This document shows, one piece after another, positions 51,719 through 61,404 of a stretch of DNA of 64,000 nucleotides. A model generated the notes under the pieces. That model was not told the DNA's origin and did not search any database. It saw only the letters and a program-made list of their open reading frames with translations. This DNA comes from Sinosporangium album (GTDB lineage: Bacteria; Actinomycetota; Actinomycetes; Streptosporangiales; Streptosporangiaceae), in assembly GCF_900100605.1 (NCBI RefSeq), contig NZ_FNCN01000013.1, positions 154,315-218,314 of the forward strand. The letters run 5' to 3'. Position 1 is the stretch's first letter; the number at the start of each line of letters is the position of its first letter. A program made the position numbers and the translations under genes.

Positions 51719-52294
51719 GCCCGGTGAACCTCCTTTCCAGCGCCTTCGTCGGCTGCCCTCCACGGCGAATCCATGGCGAGCCCAACGCGAGTCCGGGGGA
51801 AGGCATGGCCGCATTGACCGGCCACCGGACAGTTCAGAGTTGTCAGATGCCGCTTGACTAGTGCAGTGCCATTCGTAATTATGTGACTAGGTCGTCGCAA
51901 AATGTCAGACTGTCGTGCATGGTCATAAGCGGGCGCCTTCGGCGAAGAGGCCGAGGTGAACCGCGGGACCCCCACCGGTGAGGCGCACCGGGGATCGGCC
52001 TCCACATGCGATTCACCCGTCACGTCGCTCCGCGAAAGGGCCCGATGACCGGGGGTGAGCGGGGCAACAACGAACCGATGAACGCACACGGGATATCAGA
52101 GGCCGTTTATTTGGCATTCGCATAAAGACGGGGACAGCGCGGTTTCCGTATGCCGGTCACTCATCGCCGGGACAACGGGGGAGACACCGGGAGACATCTG
52201 GAGACACCGGGAAACCATCGCAGCCATGTGTTTCCTGTCGCCGCTGTTCGGTCGATTCCCAGTGAAACCACAGCCAGACGGGAGCAGTCCACAC
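51719..52294. other. Spacer before the terpene operon
   Basis: No frame in these 576 bp looks coding. A triplicated 10-bp element (52181-52210) lies near the right end, and the promoter of the terpene operon must be here. I see no clear -35/-10 pair. The middle part is less GC-rich (AATTATGTGACTAGG near 51875). Confidence 0.5.
52181..52210 (+). repeat. 10-bp direct repeat, 3 copies, upstream of GGPP synthase gene
   Basis: GAGACACCGG, GAGACATCTG, GAGACACCGG in tandem, 85 bp before the GGPP synthase start. It is possibly a regulator site in the leader. Confidence 0.7.
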
Positions 52295-53335
52295 GTGGCA
52301 AGCAGTCAGACATTGACCGATGCCCGCCCGGCGTTCGAGGTGCTGGCCTGGAGCCGAGAGGTGGTGGAACCGCTGCTGCGCCAGGCGGTCGACCGCCTCC
52401 CCCCGCCGGCCCGGCGGATCGCCGGCTACCACTTCGGCTGGCATGACGAGGACGGAACACCCACGCGTGCGGGAGGCAAGGCCATCCGGCCCGCACTGAC
52501 CCTGCTGTCGGCCCGGGCCGTCGGAGGACATGAACGCGCCGCGGCCCCGGCGGCGGTCGCCGTGGAACTGGCGCACAACTACTCACTCCTGCACGACGAC
52601 CTCATCGACGCCGACGAGGCGCGACGCCACCGGCCGACCGCGTGGAAGGTGTTCGGGAGCGCCCAGGCGATCCTCGTCGGCGATGTCCTGCATGCCCTCG
52701 CCTTCGACGTCCTGGCCTGCGGCGGGACGGCGCTCGCCGCCCACGGCACCCCGCTCCTCAGCTCCGCGCTGCTCGACCTCGCGGGCGGCCAGTGCGCCGA
52801 CGTGGCGTTCGAAGCGCGTACGGACGCCGTCCCGGTCGACGAGTGCCTGGAGATGGTGAGGTGCAAGACGGCCGCGCTGCTCGGCGGCGCGTGCGCGCTC
52901 GGCGCGCTGGCCGGCGGTGCCGTACCCTCCCAGGTCGAACGCATGCGGGCCTTCGGCGAGCAGCTCGGGCTGGCCTTCCAGATGGTCGACGACCTGCTCG
53001 GCATCTGGGGGGAGCCGTCGGTCACCGGCAAACCCGTCCGCGCCGACCTGGCCCAGCGCAAGAAGTCGCTGCCGGTCGTGGCGGCGCTGGCCTCGGGCAC
53101 CCCCGCCGGCGACGAGCTGGCCGAGCTCTACCACCGGGACACCCCGCTGACGGACGCCGAGCTCGTCCGCGCGGCCGACCTGGTGGAGCTGGCCGGAGGG
53201 CGGGCCTGGGCGCAGACGCAGGCCGACGACCGGATGGAAAGCGCCCTGGTCGAGCTCCAGGCGGACACGCTCGTGCCCGGTGCCGCCGCCGAACTGCTCA
53301 ACATCGCCCGGCTGATCACTCGCCGCGATCACTGA
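52295..53335 (+). CDS. Geranylgeranyl diphosphate synthase-type polyprenyl synthetase
   Basis: Condenses IPP with allylic diphosphates. The first aspartate-rich motif is LLHDDLIDADEARR (Asp101, 102, 105). The second region reads QMVDDLLGIWG, which keeps the Asp pair but not the third Asp, as in many actinobacterial GGPP synthases. RAGGKAIRP is the IPP-binding block. It is 346 residues from GTG 52295 behind GGGAG. An ATG-initiated longer frame (52226) is less likely. It is first of five co-directed genes (GGPPS, ispH, dxs, terpene synthase, ispG). Chain length is inferred, not proven; C15 or C20 are possible. Confidence 0.9.
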   Translation: MASSQTLTDARPAFEVLAWSREVVEPLLRQAVDRLPPPARRIAGYHFGWHDEDGTPTRAGGKAIRPALTLLSARAVGGHERAAAPAAVAVELAHNYSLLHDDLIDADEARRHRPTAWKVFGSAQAILVGDVLHALAFDVLACGGTALAAHGTPLLSSALLDLAGGQCADVAFEARTDAVPVDECLEMVRCKTAALLGGACALGALAGGAVPSQVERMRAFGEQLGLAFQMVDDLLGIWGEPSVTGKPVRADLAQRKKSLPVVAALASGTPAGDELAELYHRDTPLTDAELVRAADLVELAGGRAWAQTQADDRMESALVELQADTLVPGAAAELLNIARLITRRDH

Positions 53336-53370
53336 TTCCACCTCCCTTTCCGTAGAGGACGTGCTTGACC

Positions 53371-54648
53371 ATGCCTGCCCCTCTCGAACAAGGACATCCG
53401 CAGCGCGACCGGGCGGCCTCGGGCCGCGCCGTCGTCATTGAGGACCTCCGCCTGCCGGACGGCTCCGCCGTCCCCTGCCCCGCCGCTCCACTGCTCGCGG
53501 GAGAACTGCTCCGCGCCGGCCTGCGCGTGGAGTACGGCACAGCCCCCGTCGCCGGACCCGCCACCGCGGCGACCGCGGCCGACGGGGTGTTCGTCGCCGC
53601 GTTCCCCGGTGCCCCCGGCCACGTCGGCCTCGGCGTACGCACCGATCCCGCCGACCGCAGCGGTACGGCACTGGCCCGCGCCGCGCTGACCGACCTGCTC
53701 GCCGTGACCACCGCCGCCCCACGCACCGTCCTGCTCGCCTCGCCGCGCTCCTTCTGCGCAGGGGTCGACCGCGCGATCGAGACCGTGGAACGCGCGCTCG
53801 AACGGCACGACGGTCCGGTGTACGTGCGCAAGCAGATCGTGCACAACACCCACGTCGTCGCTGACCTCGGCGCCCGCGGCGCGGTCTTCGTCGACGAACT
53901 GGACGAGGTGCCCGAAGGCGCGACCGTGGTGTTCTCCGCGCACGGTGTCTCGCCCGCGGTGCACACCGAGGCCGAGCGGCGCCGGTTGGAGGTCATCGAC
54001 GCCACCTGCCCGCTGGTGACCAAGGTGCACAACGAGGCACGCCGCTTCGCCGCCCGAGGCGACACCGTCGTCTTCATCGGACACGCCGGACACGAGGAGG
54101 TCGAAGGCACGCTCGGAGAGGCGCCCGACCACATGGTGCTGGTGGAGGACGTCAGCGACGTTGACAAGCTCCAGGTGGAGGACCCCGCCAAGGTGTCCTT
54201 CCTGACCCAGACGACGCTGGCCGTCGACGAGACCACCGACATCATCACGGCGCTGAAGTCGAGGTTCCCGGAGCTGCGCGAGCCCGGTTCGGAGGACATC
54301 TGCTACGCCACCACCAACCGGCAGAACGCGCTGCGCATGGTGACTCAGCAATCCGACCTGGTGCTGGTGGTCGGTTCGCCCAACTCCTCGAACTCCCTGC
54401 GGCTGGTCGAGATCTCCCGCAGGGAGGGGACCCCCGCCCATCTGATCGAGGACGCCACCGCCATCCGCACCGAGTGGCTCGCGGGAGTGACAACGGTCGG
54501 GCTGACCGCCGGGGCGTCCGCCCCACCCGACAAGGTCGACGGCGTCGTGGCCGCGCTGGGCGGCCTGGGCCCGCTCATCGTGCGCGAACACGAGCTGACC
54601 CGTGAGACGGTGCACTTCACGCTCCCCTCCAGCGTGAGGTCGTCGTGA
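53371..54648 (+). CDS. ispH: 4-hydroxy-3-methylbut-2-enyl diphosphate reductase
   Basis: Last step of the MEP pathway, giving IPP and DMAPP, with a [4Fe-4S] cluster. The three cluster cysteines are in [10 protein letters not shown] (Cys129), [11 protein letters not shown] (~212) and [12 protein letters not shown] (~309), and the TQTTLAV motif is present. The protein is 425 residues, with about 115 residues added before the usual IspH start ([13 protein letters not shown]). The extension has a mixed alpha/beta pattern and no recognised domain. I chose ATG 53371. It overlaps dxs by 4 nt (GTGA). It is probably a pathway-dedicated second copy that boosts precursor supply. Confidence 0.95.
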   Translation: MPAPLEQGHPQRDRAASGRAVVIEDLRLPDGSAVPCPAAPLLAGELLRAGLRVEYGTAPVAGPATAATAADGVFVAAFPGAPGHVGLGVRTDPADRSGTALARAALTDLLAVTTAAPRTVLLASPRSFCAGVDRAIETVERALERHDGPVYVRKQIVHNTHVVADLGARGAVFVDELDEVPEGATVVFSAHGVSPAVHTEAERRRLEVIDATCPLVTKVHNEARRFAARGDTVVFIGHAGHEEVEGTLGEAPDHMVLVEDVSDVDKLQVEDPAKVSFLTQTTLAVDETTDIITALKSRFPELREPGSEDICYATTNRQNALRMVTQQSDLVLVVGSPNSSNSLRLVEISRREGTPAHLIEDATAIRTEWLAGVTTVGLTAGASAPPDKVDGVVAALGGLGPLIVREHELTRETVHFTLPSSVRSS

Positions 54649-56447
54649 GCCCGCACCTGGCCGCCGCGCCCGGAATGCGGCTGCTCAGCGGTATCGCGGG
54701 GCCGGACGATCTGCGCGCGCTCCCCGCGGCGGACATGCCCGCCCTGGCCGACGAGATCCGCGGGTTCCTCATCGACACCGTCAGTGCGAGCGGCGGACAC
54801 CTCGGCCCCAACCTGGGCGTGGTCGAGGTGACCATGGCCCTGCACCGGGTGTTCGACTCGCCCCGCGACGTCCTGCTGTTCGACACCGGGCACCAGGCGT
54901 ACGTCCACAAGATCCTCACCGGGCGCTGGGACCGGTTCGGCGGCCTGCGCACCGCGGAGGGCCTCTCGGGGTATCCCTCCCAGGCCGAATCCGCGCACGA
55001 CGTGATCGAGAACTCCCACGCCTCGACCGCGCTGTCCTACGCCGACGGTCTGGCCAAGGCGTTCGAGCTGTCGGGCCGGCGTGACCGGAGGATCGTCGCC
55101 CTGGTCGGCGATGGAGCGCTGACCGGCGGCATGTGCTGGGAGGCGCTCAACAACATCGGCTCGGCCCGGAAGCGGCCCGTGATCGTCGTGCTGAACGACA
55201 ACGGCCGTTCCTACGCCCCCACGGTCGGAGCCCTCGCTGACCACCTCGGCGCCCTGCGGAGCGGATCGCCCAATGCGGCCAACCTCTTCGACCTGCTGGG
55301 CTTCGCCTACATCGGACCCGTCGACGGACACGACACGCCCGCGCTCGAAGAGGCGCTCCGGCAGGCGGCAGACCTGCGGCGCCCCGTGGTGGTGCACACC
55401 ATCACCGCCAAGGGCAAAGGGTACGGCCCAGCCGAAGGCGACGTCGCCGAGCAGATGCATGCCGTCGGCGTCATCGACCCGGTCACCGGGGTACCGGTCA
55501 GCGGTGGCAAAAGATCCTGGACGTCGGTCTTCGGCGACGAACTCGCCACCCTCGGCGCGGAACGGCCCGACATCGTGGCGATCACCGCCGCGATGCCGCT
55601 CCCGACCGGCCTCGGCCCGTTCATCCAGCGCTTCCCCAGCCGGGTCTTCGACGTCGGCATCGCCGAACAGCACGCCGTGACCTCCGCCGCCGGGCTGGCC
55701 CTCGGCGGACTGCACCCCGTCGTCGCGATCTACTCGACGTTCCTCAACCGCGCCTTCGACCAGGTGCTGATGGACGTCGCCCTGCACCGCCTGCCGGTGA
55801 CCTTCGTACTCGACCGCGCCGGCGTGACGGGCGCGGACGGCCCGAGCCACCACGGCGTCTGGGACGCTTCCCTCCTCCCCGTCGTCCCCGGCCTGCGACT
55901 CGCCGCGCCGCGCGACCCGCGGCGGCTGCGGGAACTCCTGCGCGAGGCGGTCGACCACCAGGACGGCCCGAGCGTGATCCGCTACCCCAAGGCGGTGGCC
56001 GGGCCCGACATCCCCACCGTGCGCAGGAACGGCACCGTGGACGTGATCCGCGAGGACCCCGGGGCCCGGGTGCTGCTCGTGGCCGTCGGGTCGCTCGCCG
56101 CCGCGGCCCTCGCCGCCGCGGACGACCTCGCCGCCCACGGCGTGCCGTCCACCGTGGTCGACCCTCGCTGGACCGCGCCCCTCCACGCGGACCTGGTGGC
56201 CCTCGCCGCCGGACACGACCTCGCCCTCACGGTGGAGGACACGACCGCGACCGGCGCGCTGGGAGCACGGCTCGCCCAGGCGCTGGCCGAGACCGGCGCC
56301 CCGGCCCGGGCCGCCACCCTGGCGCTCCCGCCGCAGTTCCTCCCGCACGCCACCCGCGACGAAATCCTCCACGCCCACGGGATGGACGGAGCCGGCATCG
56401 CGGCGAACGTCATGAAACTCCTCAACGGCACCGCCTGCACCCGCTGA
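54645..56447 (+). CDS. dxs: 1-deoxy-D-xylulose-5-phosphate synthase
   Basis: First enzyme of the MEP pathway, condensing pyruvate and glyceraldehyde 3-phosphate with thiamine diphosphate. Motifs: [26 protein letters not shown], the ThDP motif [16 protein letters not shown], the transketolase Glu in [14 protein letters not shown], and [15 protein letters not shown]. It is 600 residues, slightly short in the C-terminal domain but complete. It starts with GTG 54645, overlapping the ispH stop. The second-copy nature is inferred from its place beside a terpene synthase gene. Confidence 0.96.
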   Translation: MSPHLAAAPGMRLLSGIAGPDDLRALPAADMPALADEIRGFLIDTVSASGGHLGPNLGVVEVTMALHRVFDSPRDVLLFDTGHQAYVHKILTGRWDRFGGLRTAEGLSGYPSQAESAHDVIENSHASTALSYADGLAKAFELSGRRDRRIVALVGDGALTGGMCWEALNNIGSARKRPVIVVLNDNGRSYAPTVGALADHLGALRSGSPNAANLFDLLGFAYIGPVDGHDTPALEEALRQAADLRRPVVVHTITAKGKGYGPAEGDVAEQMHAVGVIDPVTGVPVSGGKRSWTSVFGDELATLGAERPDIVAITAAMPLPTGLGPFIQRFPSRVFDVGIAEQHAVTSAAGLALGGLHPVVAIYSTFLNRAFDQVLMDVALHRLPVTFVLDRAGVTGADGPSHHGVWDASLLPVVPGLRLAAPRDPRRLRELLREAVDHQDGPSVIRYPKAVAGPDIPTVRRNGTVDVIREDPGARVLLVAVGSLAAAALAAADDLAAHGVPSTVVDPRWTAPLHADLVALAAGHDLALTVEDTTATGALGARLAQALAETGAPARAATLALPPQFLPHATRDEILHAHGMDGAGIAANVMKLLNGTACTR

Positions 56448-56482
56448 CCACCAGTGCGACCAGCAACATAGGAGTCAGTCCT

Positions 56483-57619
56483 TTGACGGTAACCCTGAGA
56501 CCGCGAGCGGTCGGCATGCGGCTCGTCCACGCCAGCGACATCAGAATCGAGGGCCTGTACTGCCCCCTTCCCCCGGTCGTGGCCGTCGACCCTACGCCCT
56601 ACCCCGACGTGCTCGCCTGGATGGAGAGGTTCGACCTGGGGGAGGAAGGCGACCAGCGCGAGGCGTACGCCGAAGCCGGCGCCTACTTCGCCGTCGACAA
56701 CTTCCCCCTGGCCGACGCGCTCGGCCAACGCCTCCTCGCCCGCCTGTTCGTGCTCGGCTTCTACTTCGACGACGTCTACTGCGAGCCGCTGAGCCGCGGC
56801 GAACCGAAGCCGCGGCAGGCGTGGGAGCTGTTCGAGCGCCTCGCCGACTGCCTCATCGACACGGCGTCCCGCCCCGGCACCCACCCCGCGATCACGGCGC
56901 CGGTCACCTTGGCGACGGCCGACTTCGTCCGCGACCTCCAGCGGCACTACTCCTCGATCGTGCTCAAGGCGTTCGCGGGCGGCTGGCGCACGTGGATCGG
57001 CGGGCTGCGCTGGGAGGTCGCCCTGGACAGGAGGGCGCCCTCGCTCGCCGAGTTCTTCACCGGCCGCTTCGACAACTTCGGCGCCGAGGTCCTGACCGTG
57101 GTCGGCGGCGCCGGGAGCGGCCTGGGACTCGACGAACCTCCCGGGCGGGCGCCGTACACCCGTGCGCTGATCCAGGCCGGATGGGCCCTGGTGATCATCT
57201 ACAACGAGTGGGCCTCCTACGCCAAGGAGCAGCGCGCCGGAACGGGCAGCTCCAACCTCGTGGAGATCACCGCCGCCGAACTGGGCGCCGGCACACGCGA
57301 GGCGGTCATCGAGACCGTACGGCTGCACGACCGCATCATGGAGGTGTTCCTCCGGCTGGCCGAGATGTGCCGCGCCGAAGGCGGCCGGTCGGCCGGATGG
57401 GTCGACTTCATGAACGCCACCGTGGCCGGCCATCTCACCTTCTGCACGCGAACCAACCGCTACGGGTGGCCGCCGGATCGGGAACTGATCGTGGTGGACC
57501 GCCCCTGCGTCACGAGCGGGACCACACCGCTCCCCGAGCCGCTCCACTGGTGGTGGCGGGAGGCGGGCCTGCCGCTCGGCGACGGCTCAGACCACGTCCG
57601 GCGAGGGAGCGAACGATGA
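56483..57619 (+). CDS. Class I terpene synthase (cyclase), product unknown
   Basis: Ionises a prenyl diphosphate and cyclises the cation. The acidic motif is FYFDDVYCE (Asp96, Asp97, Glu101) and the NSE triad is NEWASYAKE (Asn241, Ser245, Glu249). Arg195 lies exactly 46 residues before Asn241, the known position of the pyrophosphate sensor, and an RY pair (Arg326-Tyr327) lies ~85 residues after. All functional elements are thus present, in 378 residues. The start is TTG 56483 behind AGGAG. It is flanked by GGPP synthase and MEP genes, so a diterpene is the best guess. No P450 or other tailoring gene is inside the operon; the nearest P450 is 9 kb upstream. Confidence 0.93.
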   Translation: MTVTLRPRAVGMRLVHASDIRIEGLYCPLPPVVAVDPTPYPDVLAWMERFDLGEEGDQREAYAEAGAYFAVDNFPLADALGQRLLARLFVLGFYFDDVYCEPLSRGEPKPRQAWELFERLADCLIDTASRPGTHPAITAPVTLATADFVRDLQRHYSSIVLKAFAGGWRTWIGGLRWEVALDRRAPSLAEFFTGRFDNFGAEVLTVVGGAGSGLGLDEPPGRAPYTRALIQAGWALVIIYNEWASYAKEQRAGTGSSNLVEITAAELGAGTREAVIETVRLHDRIMEVFLRLAEMCRAEGGRSAGWVDFMNATVAGHLTFCTRTNRYGWPPDRELIVVDRPCVTSGTTPLPEPLHWWWREAGLPLGDGSDHVRRGSER

Positions 57620-58731
57620 CCACGATCAACCTGGGCATGCCGACGCGGCCGCGCTCCGCGCCGGGGGCGGCCCGCCGCAGGACGCGCCAGGTCATGGTGG
57701 GCGCCGTACCCGTCGGCGGGGACGCCCCCGTGTCGGTGCAGTCCATGACCACCACCGTGACGTCGAACGTGGACGCCACCCTGCAGCAGATCGCCGAGCT
57801 CACCGCGGCGGGCTGCCAGATCGTCCGCGTGGCCGTACCGTCGCAGGACGACGCCGAAGCCCTCCCGGCCATCGCGCGCAAATCGGCCATCCCCGTGATC
57901 GCCGACATTCACTTCCAGCCGAAGTACGTGCTCGCCGCGATCGACGCCGGGTGCGCCGCCGTACGCGTCAACCCGGGCAACATCAAGAAGTTCGACGACC
58001 GCGTCGGGGAGATCGCCAAGGCCGCCTCCGCCGCCGGGGTGCCGATCAGGATCGGCGTGAACGCGGGCTCGCTCGACCCGCGCCTGCTCGCGAAGTACGG
58101 CAAAGCCACGCCCGAGGCGCTCGCCGAGTCGGCCCTGTGGGAGTGCTCGCTGTTCGAGGAGCACGGCTTCACCGACATCAAGATCTCCGTGAAGCATCAC
58201 GACCCCGTCGTCATGATCGACGCCTACCGGCGGCTCGCCGAACGCTGCGACTATCCGCTGCACCTCGGCGTCACCGAGGCGGGCCCGCCCCCGCAGGGCG
58301 TGATCAAGTCGGCCGTCGCCTTCGGCGTGCTGCTGGCGGAGGGCATCGGGGACACCATCCGGGTGTCGCTGTCCGCTCCGCCCGTCGAAGAGGTCAAGGT
58401 CGGCATCGGCATCCTGGAGTCGCTCGCCCTCCGCGAACGCGGCCTGGAGATCGTGTCGTGCCCGTCCTGCGGGCGCGCCCAGGTGGACGTCTACCGGTTG
58501 ACCGCGCAGGTGCAGGCGGCCTTCGACGGGTTCCCGCATCCGATCCGCGTCGCCGTCATGGGGTGCGTGGTGAACGGCCCCGGAGAGGCGAGGGAGGCCG
58601 ACATCGGCGTCTCCTCGGGGAACGGCAAGGGCCAGATCTTCGTCCGGGGCCAGGTGGTGCGGACCGTCCCCGAGGACCGGATCGCCGAGGCGCTCATCGA
58701 GGAGGCCGTGAAGATGTTCGACGGGGACTAG
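57616..58731 (+). CDS. ispG: 4-hydroxy-3-methylbut-2-en-1-yl diphosphate synthase
   Basis: MEP-pathway enzyme (also GcpE) with a TIM barrel and a [4Fe-4S] domain. Cluster ligands are the cysteines in [11 protein letters not shown] and [11 protein letters not shown], plus the Glu of the latter. The N-terminal barrel shows [20 protein letters not shown] and [14 protein letters not shown]. It is 371 residues, normal. ATG 57616 overlaps the terpene synthase stop (ATGA). It is the last gene of the terpene operon and converges with an Lrp/AsnC gene. Confidence 0.96.
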   Translation: MTTINLGMPTRPRSAPGAARRRTRQVMVGAVPVGGDAPVSVQSMTTTVTSNVDATLQQIAELTAAGCQIVRVAVPSQDDAEALPAIARKSAIPVIADIHFQPKYVLAAIDAGCAAVRVNPGNIKKFDDRVGEIAKAASAAGVPIRIGVNAGSLDPRLLAKYGKATPEALAESALWECSLFEEHGFTDIKISVKHHDPVVMIDAYRRLAERCDYPLHLGVTEAGPPPQGVIKSAVAFGVLLAEGIGDTIRVSLSAPPVEEVKVGIGILESLALRERGLEIVSCPSCGRAQVDVYRLTAQVQAAFDGFPHPIRVAVMGCVVNGPGEAREADIGVSSGNGKGQIFVRGQVVRTVPEDRIAEALIEEAVKMFDGD

Positions 58732-58744
58732 CCTGAGAAGGTCG

Positions 58745-59239
58745 TCAGCGCGACCGTGTGCCGGGCGCGGCGTGCGCGCCCGGCGCGGGGTCGAGATATC
58801 TGGACTGCACGTGCTCGTAGACCACCGACGTCTGCACGTCGGCCACCTCGCGCCGCTCGGTGAGGCGGTCGATGACGAAGGCATACAGGCCGTCGGTGTC
58901 GGGGACGGCGATGTGGATGAGGAAGTCGTTGGGGCCGGAGGTGACGAACAGGCCGACGGTCTCCGGCATGCGCGCCGCCCACTCCCGGAACCCCTCGATG
59001 ACGGGCCGGGACGGCGGGCGGATGCGCACCGCGATGAGCGCCTGGACGGGGCGGCCGATCGCCCTCAGGTCGAGCTCGGCGCGGTAGCCGCGGATGACTC
59101 CGCGCTCCCTCAGAATCCGGACGCGCTCCAGCGAGGTGGACGGGGACACGCCGGTGGCCGCCGCGAGGTCGCGATTCGTCTGCCGTGCATTGTTTTGCAA
59201 TTCACGCAGAAGTTCACGATCGAGCGCATCAAGTTTCAC
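58745..59239 (-). CDS. Lrp/AsnC-family transcriptional regulator
   Basis: 164 residues. The N-terminal winged helix begins LDALDRELLRELQNNARQTN, with the recognition helix in VSPSTSLERVRILRERG. The C-terminal RAM ligand domain covers about residues 70-150 (PVQALIAVRIRPPS, DVQTSVVYEHVQ). The start GTG 59239 is chosen because GGAAGGGAAT precedes it; an ATG at 59260 has no ribosome site. It is divergent from the DUF2000 gene and probably regulates it. It converges on the terpene operon with a 13-nt gap. Confidence 0.9.
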   Translation of the reverse strand: MKLDALDRELLRELQNNARQTNRDLAAATGVSPSTSLERVRILRERGVIRGYRAELDLRAIGRPVQALIAVRIRPPSRPVIEGFREWAARMPETVGLFVTSGPNDFLIHIAVPDTDGLYAFVIDRLTERREVADVQTSVVYEHVQSRYLDPAPGAHAAPGTRSR

Positions 59240-59551
59240 AGATTCCCTTCCGAGGCGCATGAAGTTCGGAGAGTGTGGCGATAGCTCGTACGGAACCTTA
59301 ATCTTGCGCGGTGTCAAGTTCAACAGTTCCGCAGCCGAGCAGACCGCCCGGCGCTTGATGAAACAAGTGCCGCTCTGGTCGGGTGTGTCGGGAAAAGTCG
59401 GGTTTTCATCTGCCCCGAGCATAGACGTGAGCGGCGCGTTGCGAGAGACAATCGGCTGAGAGTTCAGCCGGTGAAAGTTCACCCTCTGTCCGATGTGAGC
59501 GACCGGTTTCCCGTGGTTTAGCTCACCAATATTAGTAAGGAACAAACCCCG

Positions 59552-60034
59552 ATGCATCCCAGCGCATCATCCGGCCTGCCGACCCTGTCGCCCGAGGAGA
59601 TCCGCACCGACCTCCCCACCCGGCAGGCCAAGCTCAAGTGGGTCATCGTCGTCGACGAGAGCCTCTCCACCGGGCTGGTCGTGAACGCGGCCGTCTGCAT
59701 GGCCGCCGCCGTGGGCCACGCGATCCCCGGCGTGCTGGGGCCCGAAGGCAAGGACGCCTCAGGTTCCGTCCATGTGGGGCTGCCCTGGGCGGGCTGCTCG
59801 ATCCTCGCCTCCGACGCTGAGACGATCCACAAGCTGCGGTCCAAGGCCGCCGAGAAGGACGGCCTGCTCGTGGTCGACATGCCGCTGCCGGCGCAGACCT
59901 CGCGCGTCTACGACGAATACCTCGGCACGCTCGCGGAGACCCCCGCCGACGAGGTCGTCTACTACGCCGTCAGCATCATCGGGCCGCGCAACAAGGTCGA
60001 CAAGCTGGTGGGCAAGCTTCCTCTGCTGCGCTGA
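59552..60034 (+). CDS. DUF2000 family protein
   Basis: 160 residues with the family pattern KWVIVVDESLSTGLVVNAA near the N-terminus and ending VSIIGPRNKVDKLVGKLPLL. Members resemble a peptidyl-tRNA-hydrolase-like fold, but no activity is known. It starts at ATG 59552 with AAGGA upstream. It is divergent from the Lrp/AsnC regulator, a pairing that suggests an amino-acid-linked role (inference). A strong stem-loop follows before the convergent EamA gene. Confidence 0.9.
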   Translation: MHPSASSGLPTLSPEEIRTDLPTRQAKLKWVIVVDESLSTGLVVNAAVCMAAAVGHAIPGVLGPEGKDASGSVHVGLPWAGCSILASDAETIHKLRSKAAEKDGLLVVDMPLPAQTSRVYDEYLGTLAETPADEVVYYAVSIIGPRNKVDKLVGKLPLLR

Positions 60035-60076
60035 CCCCGGCCCCTTCGGGGACATTCCCGGGGAGGCGGGTGTGCA

Positions 60077-60116
60077 GGCTCCTCGGCAGGCGTGCGGGGC
60101 ACGGCTGCGAGGAGCC
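60077..60116. terminator. Long interrupted stem-loop between convergent genes
   Basis: GGCTCCTCG pairs with CGAGGAGCC, with inner CAG/CTG and CGTG/CACG stems. It lies between the DUF2000 and EamA stop codons and is likely a bidirectional terminator. Confidence 0.65.
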
Positions 60117-60127
60117 CTGTGTCGTCT

Positions 60128-61075
60128 TCAGTGGGGCCGGGCAGGGGCGGACCTCGGCATCCGCAGCGGCTCGTCCGGTGCGGGCGCCGGCTTGGTCCGC
60201 ACGACACTCACGATGACGAGCCCCGACAGGAGAAGGGCCATACCGAGTCCGGAGACCACGGTCAGCGCCTCGCCCAGCACCAGGAGTCCCAGCACCGCCG
60301 CCACCAGCGGCTCGGCCAGGCTGAGCGTGCCCGCCGTACTCGCGGACACGCGGTCGAGCCCGACCACGAACAGCATGTAGGCGGCGGCCGTGGCGATCAG
60401 CCCGAGCCACAGCAGCAGCGCCACACTGCCGGGGTCGACCAGGTCTCCGAAGTTGCCCACCAGCACCGGGCTGAAGATCAGCCCGCCCACGATCAGCGTC
60501 ACGGCGACGGCCGCGGGCATGCTGACCTGGTGCGTCGTGAGCCGCTTGGCGGCCACGGTGTAGATGCCGTAGCAGATCCCCGACACGATGCCGAAGCTGA
60601 TCCCCGCCGCGTCCACGCGGCTGGTGCCGGGAGCCAGCAGCAGCACGCAGCCGGCCACCGCGGCGAGGGTGCCGAGCAGCCAGGGAAGCCCCAGAGAGTC
60701 CCGGTCGACCAGCCGGGCGAACAGCCCGGTGGCGGCCGGGGCGACGCCGAGTGCCACTGCCGTCGCCAGAGCGGCTCCCGTGCGCTCCACCGAGAACATG
60801 AATCCCGCTTGGTAGATCCCGGTGGCCACGGCCGCGAGCAGCAGCCATGGCCAGACCTTCGGAGTGAGCAGTGGCCGCAGCCGCGCCCGGCTCACGACCG
60901 CTAACAGCGCCAGCGCCAGTCCCCCGATGAGAATGCGGGCCGAACCCAGTGCGACCGGGTCGTCCCCCGTGTCAGCCCATACCTGGACAGGGCCGACGGT
61001 GCCCCATAGGACCGCTGCGGCGAGCACAAGAATTGATCCGGCTCCACGTATTGAGCCGAGTCTCTGAGGTCTCAT
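60128..61075 (-). CDS. EamA/DMT-family transporter
   Basis: An inner-membrane drug/metabolite exporter with ten predicted helices in two EamA halves. The first starts at SILVLAAAVLWGTVGPVQV (residues ~15-33) and the second near AAGISFGIVSGICYGIYTVA. It is 315 residues from ATG 61075 (MRPQRLGS). Upstream ATGs at 61117 and 61126 are possible but equally lack a ribosome site. The substrate is unknown; amino acids or small metabolites are common for the family. It lies next to the Lrp/AsnC-DUF2000 pair but is transcribed towards it. Confidence 0.88.
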   Translation of the reverse strand: MRPQRLGSIRGAGSILVLAAAVLWGTVGPVQVWADTGDDPVALGSARILIGGLALALLAVVSRARLRPLLTPKVWPWLLLAAVATGIYQAGFMFSVERTGAALATAVALGVAPAATGLFARLVDRDSLGLPWLLGTLAAVAGCVLLLAPGTSRVDAAGISFGIVSGICYGIYTVAAKRLTTHQVSMPAAVAVTLIVGGLIFSPVLVGNFGDLVDPGSVALLLWLGLIATAAAYMLFVVGLDRVSASTAGTLSLAEPLVAAVLGLLVLGEALTVVSGLGMALLLSGLVIVSVVRTKPAPAPDEPLRMPRSAPARPH

Positions 61076-61298
61076 GCCGCGGAGGTTACTGGGCAGTTTT
61101 CTGGTGGTGCGAACCATGCCGAACAATATTCGGCGGGAACGTTTTCACCCTCTGACATGTCGAACGTCGTTAAATGTCCGGAGCGCTTGCGGCGCATGTT
61201 ATGCGCTCGTACCAGACACACCTGGGGATTTAGGGCCTTTGTGGGACTATGTTGAACTCTGATCGCTTCTGTGATGAGAGTGCACTAAGCTCGCCTGT

Positions 61299-61371
61299 GA
61301 GCCCGTAGCGCAGTGGTCGGCGCATCTCCATAGCGTGGGGAGGGACGCTGGTTCGAATCCAGCCGGGTTCA
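61299..61371 (+). tRNA. Atypical tRNA, anticodon AGC (tRNA-Ala-like)
   Basis: The 73-nt cloverleaf folds well: acceptor GAGCCCG/CGGGTTC, D-arm GCGC/GCGC with a GG-containing loop, anticodon arm TCTCC/GGGGA, and T-arm GCTGG-TTCGAAT-CCAGC. Loop ATAGCGT gives U33 then AGC. The acceptor has a G3-U70 wobble, the classic alanine identity element, and discriminator A73. AGC is rare in bacteria, where Ala uses GGC, TGC or CGC. G37 and U38 are unusual, and CCA is not encoded, unlike tRNA-Lys in this window. It could be a specialised or decayed tRNA. Confidence 0.7.
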
Positions 61372-61404
61372 CTCCTCGGCGGTCGCAGGGGTGGAAGGAG
61401 CGTT

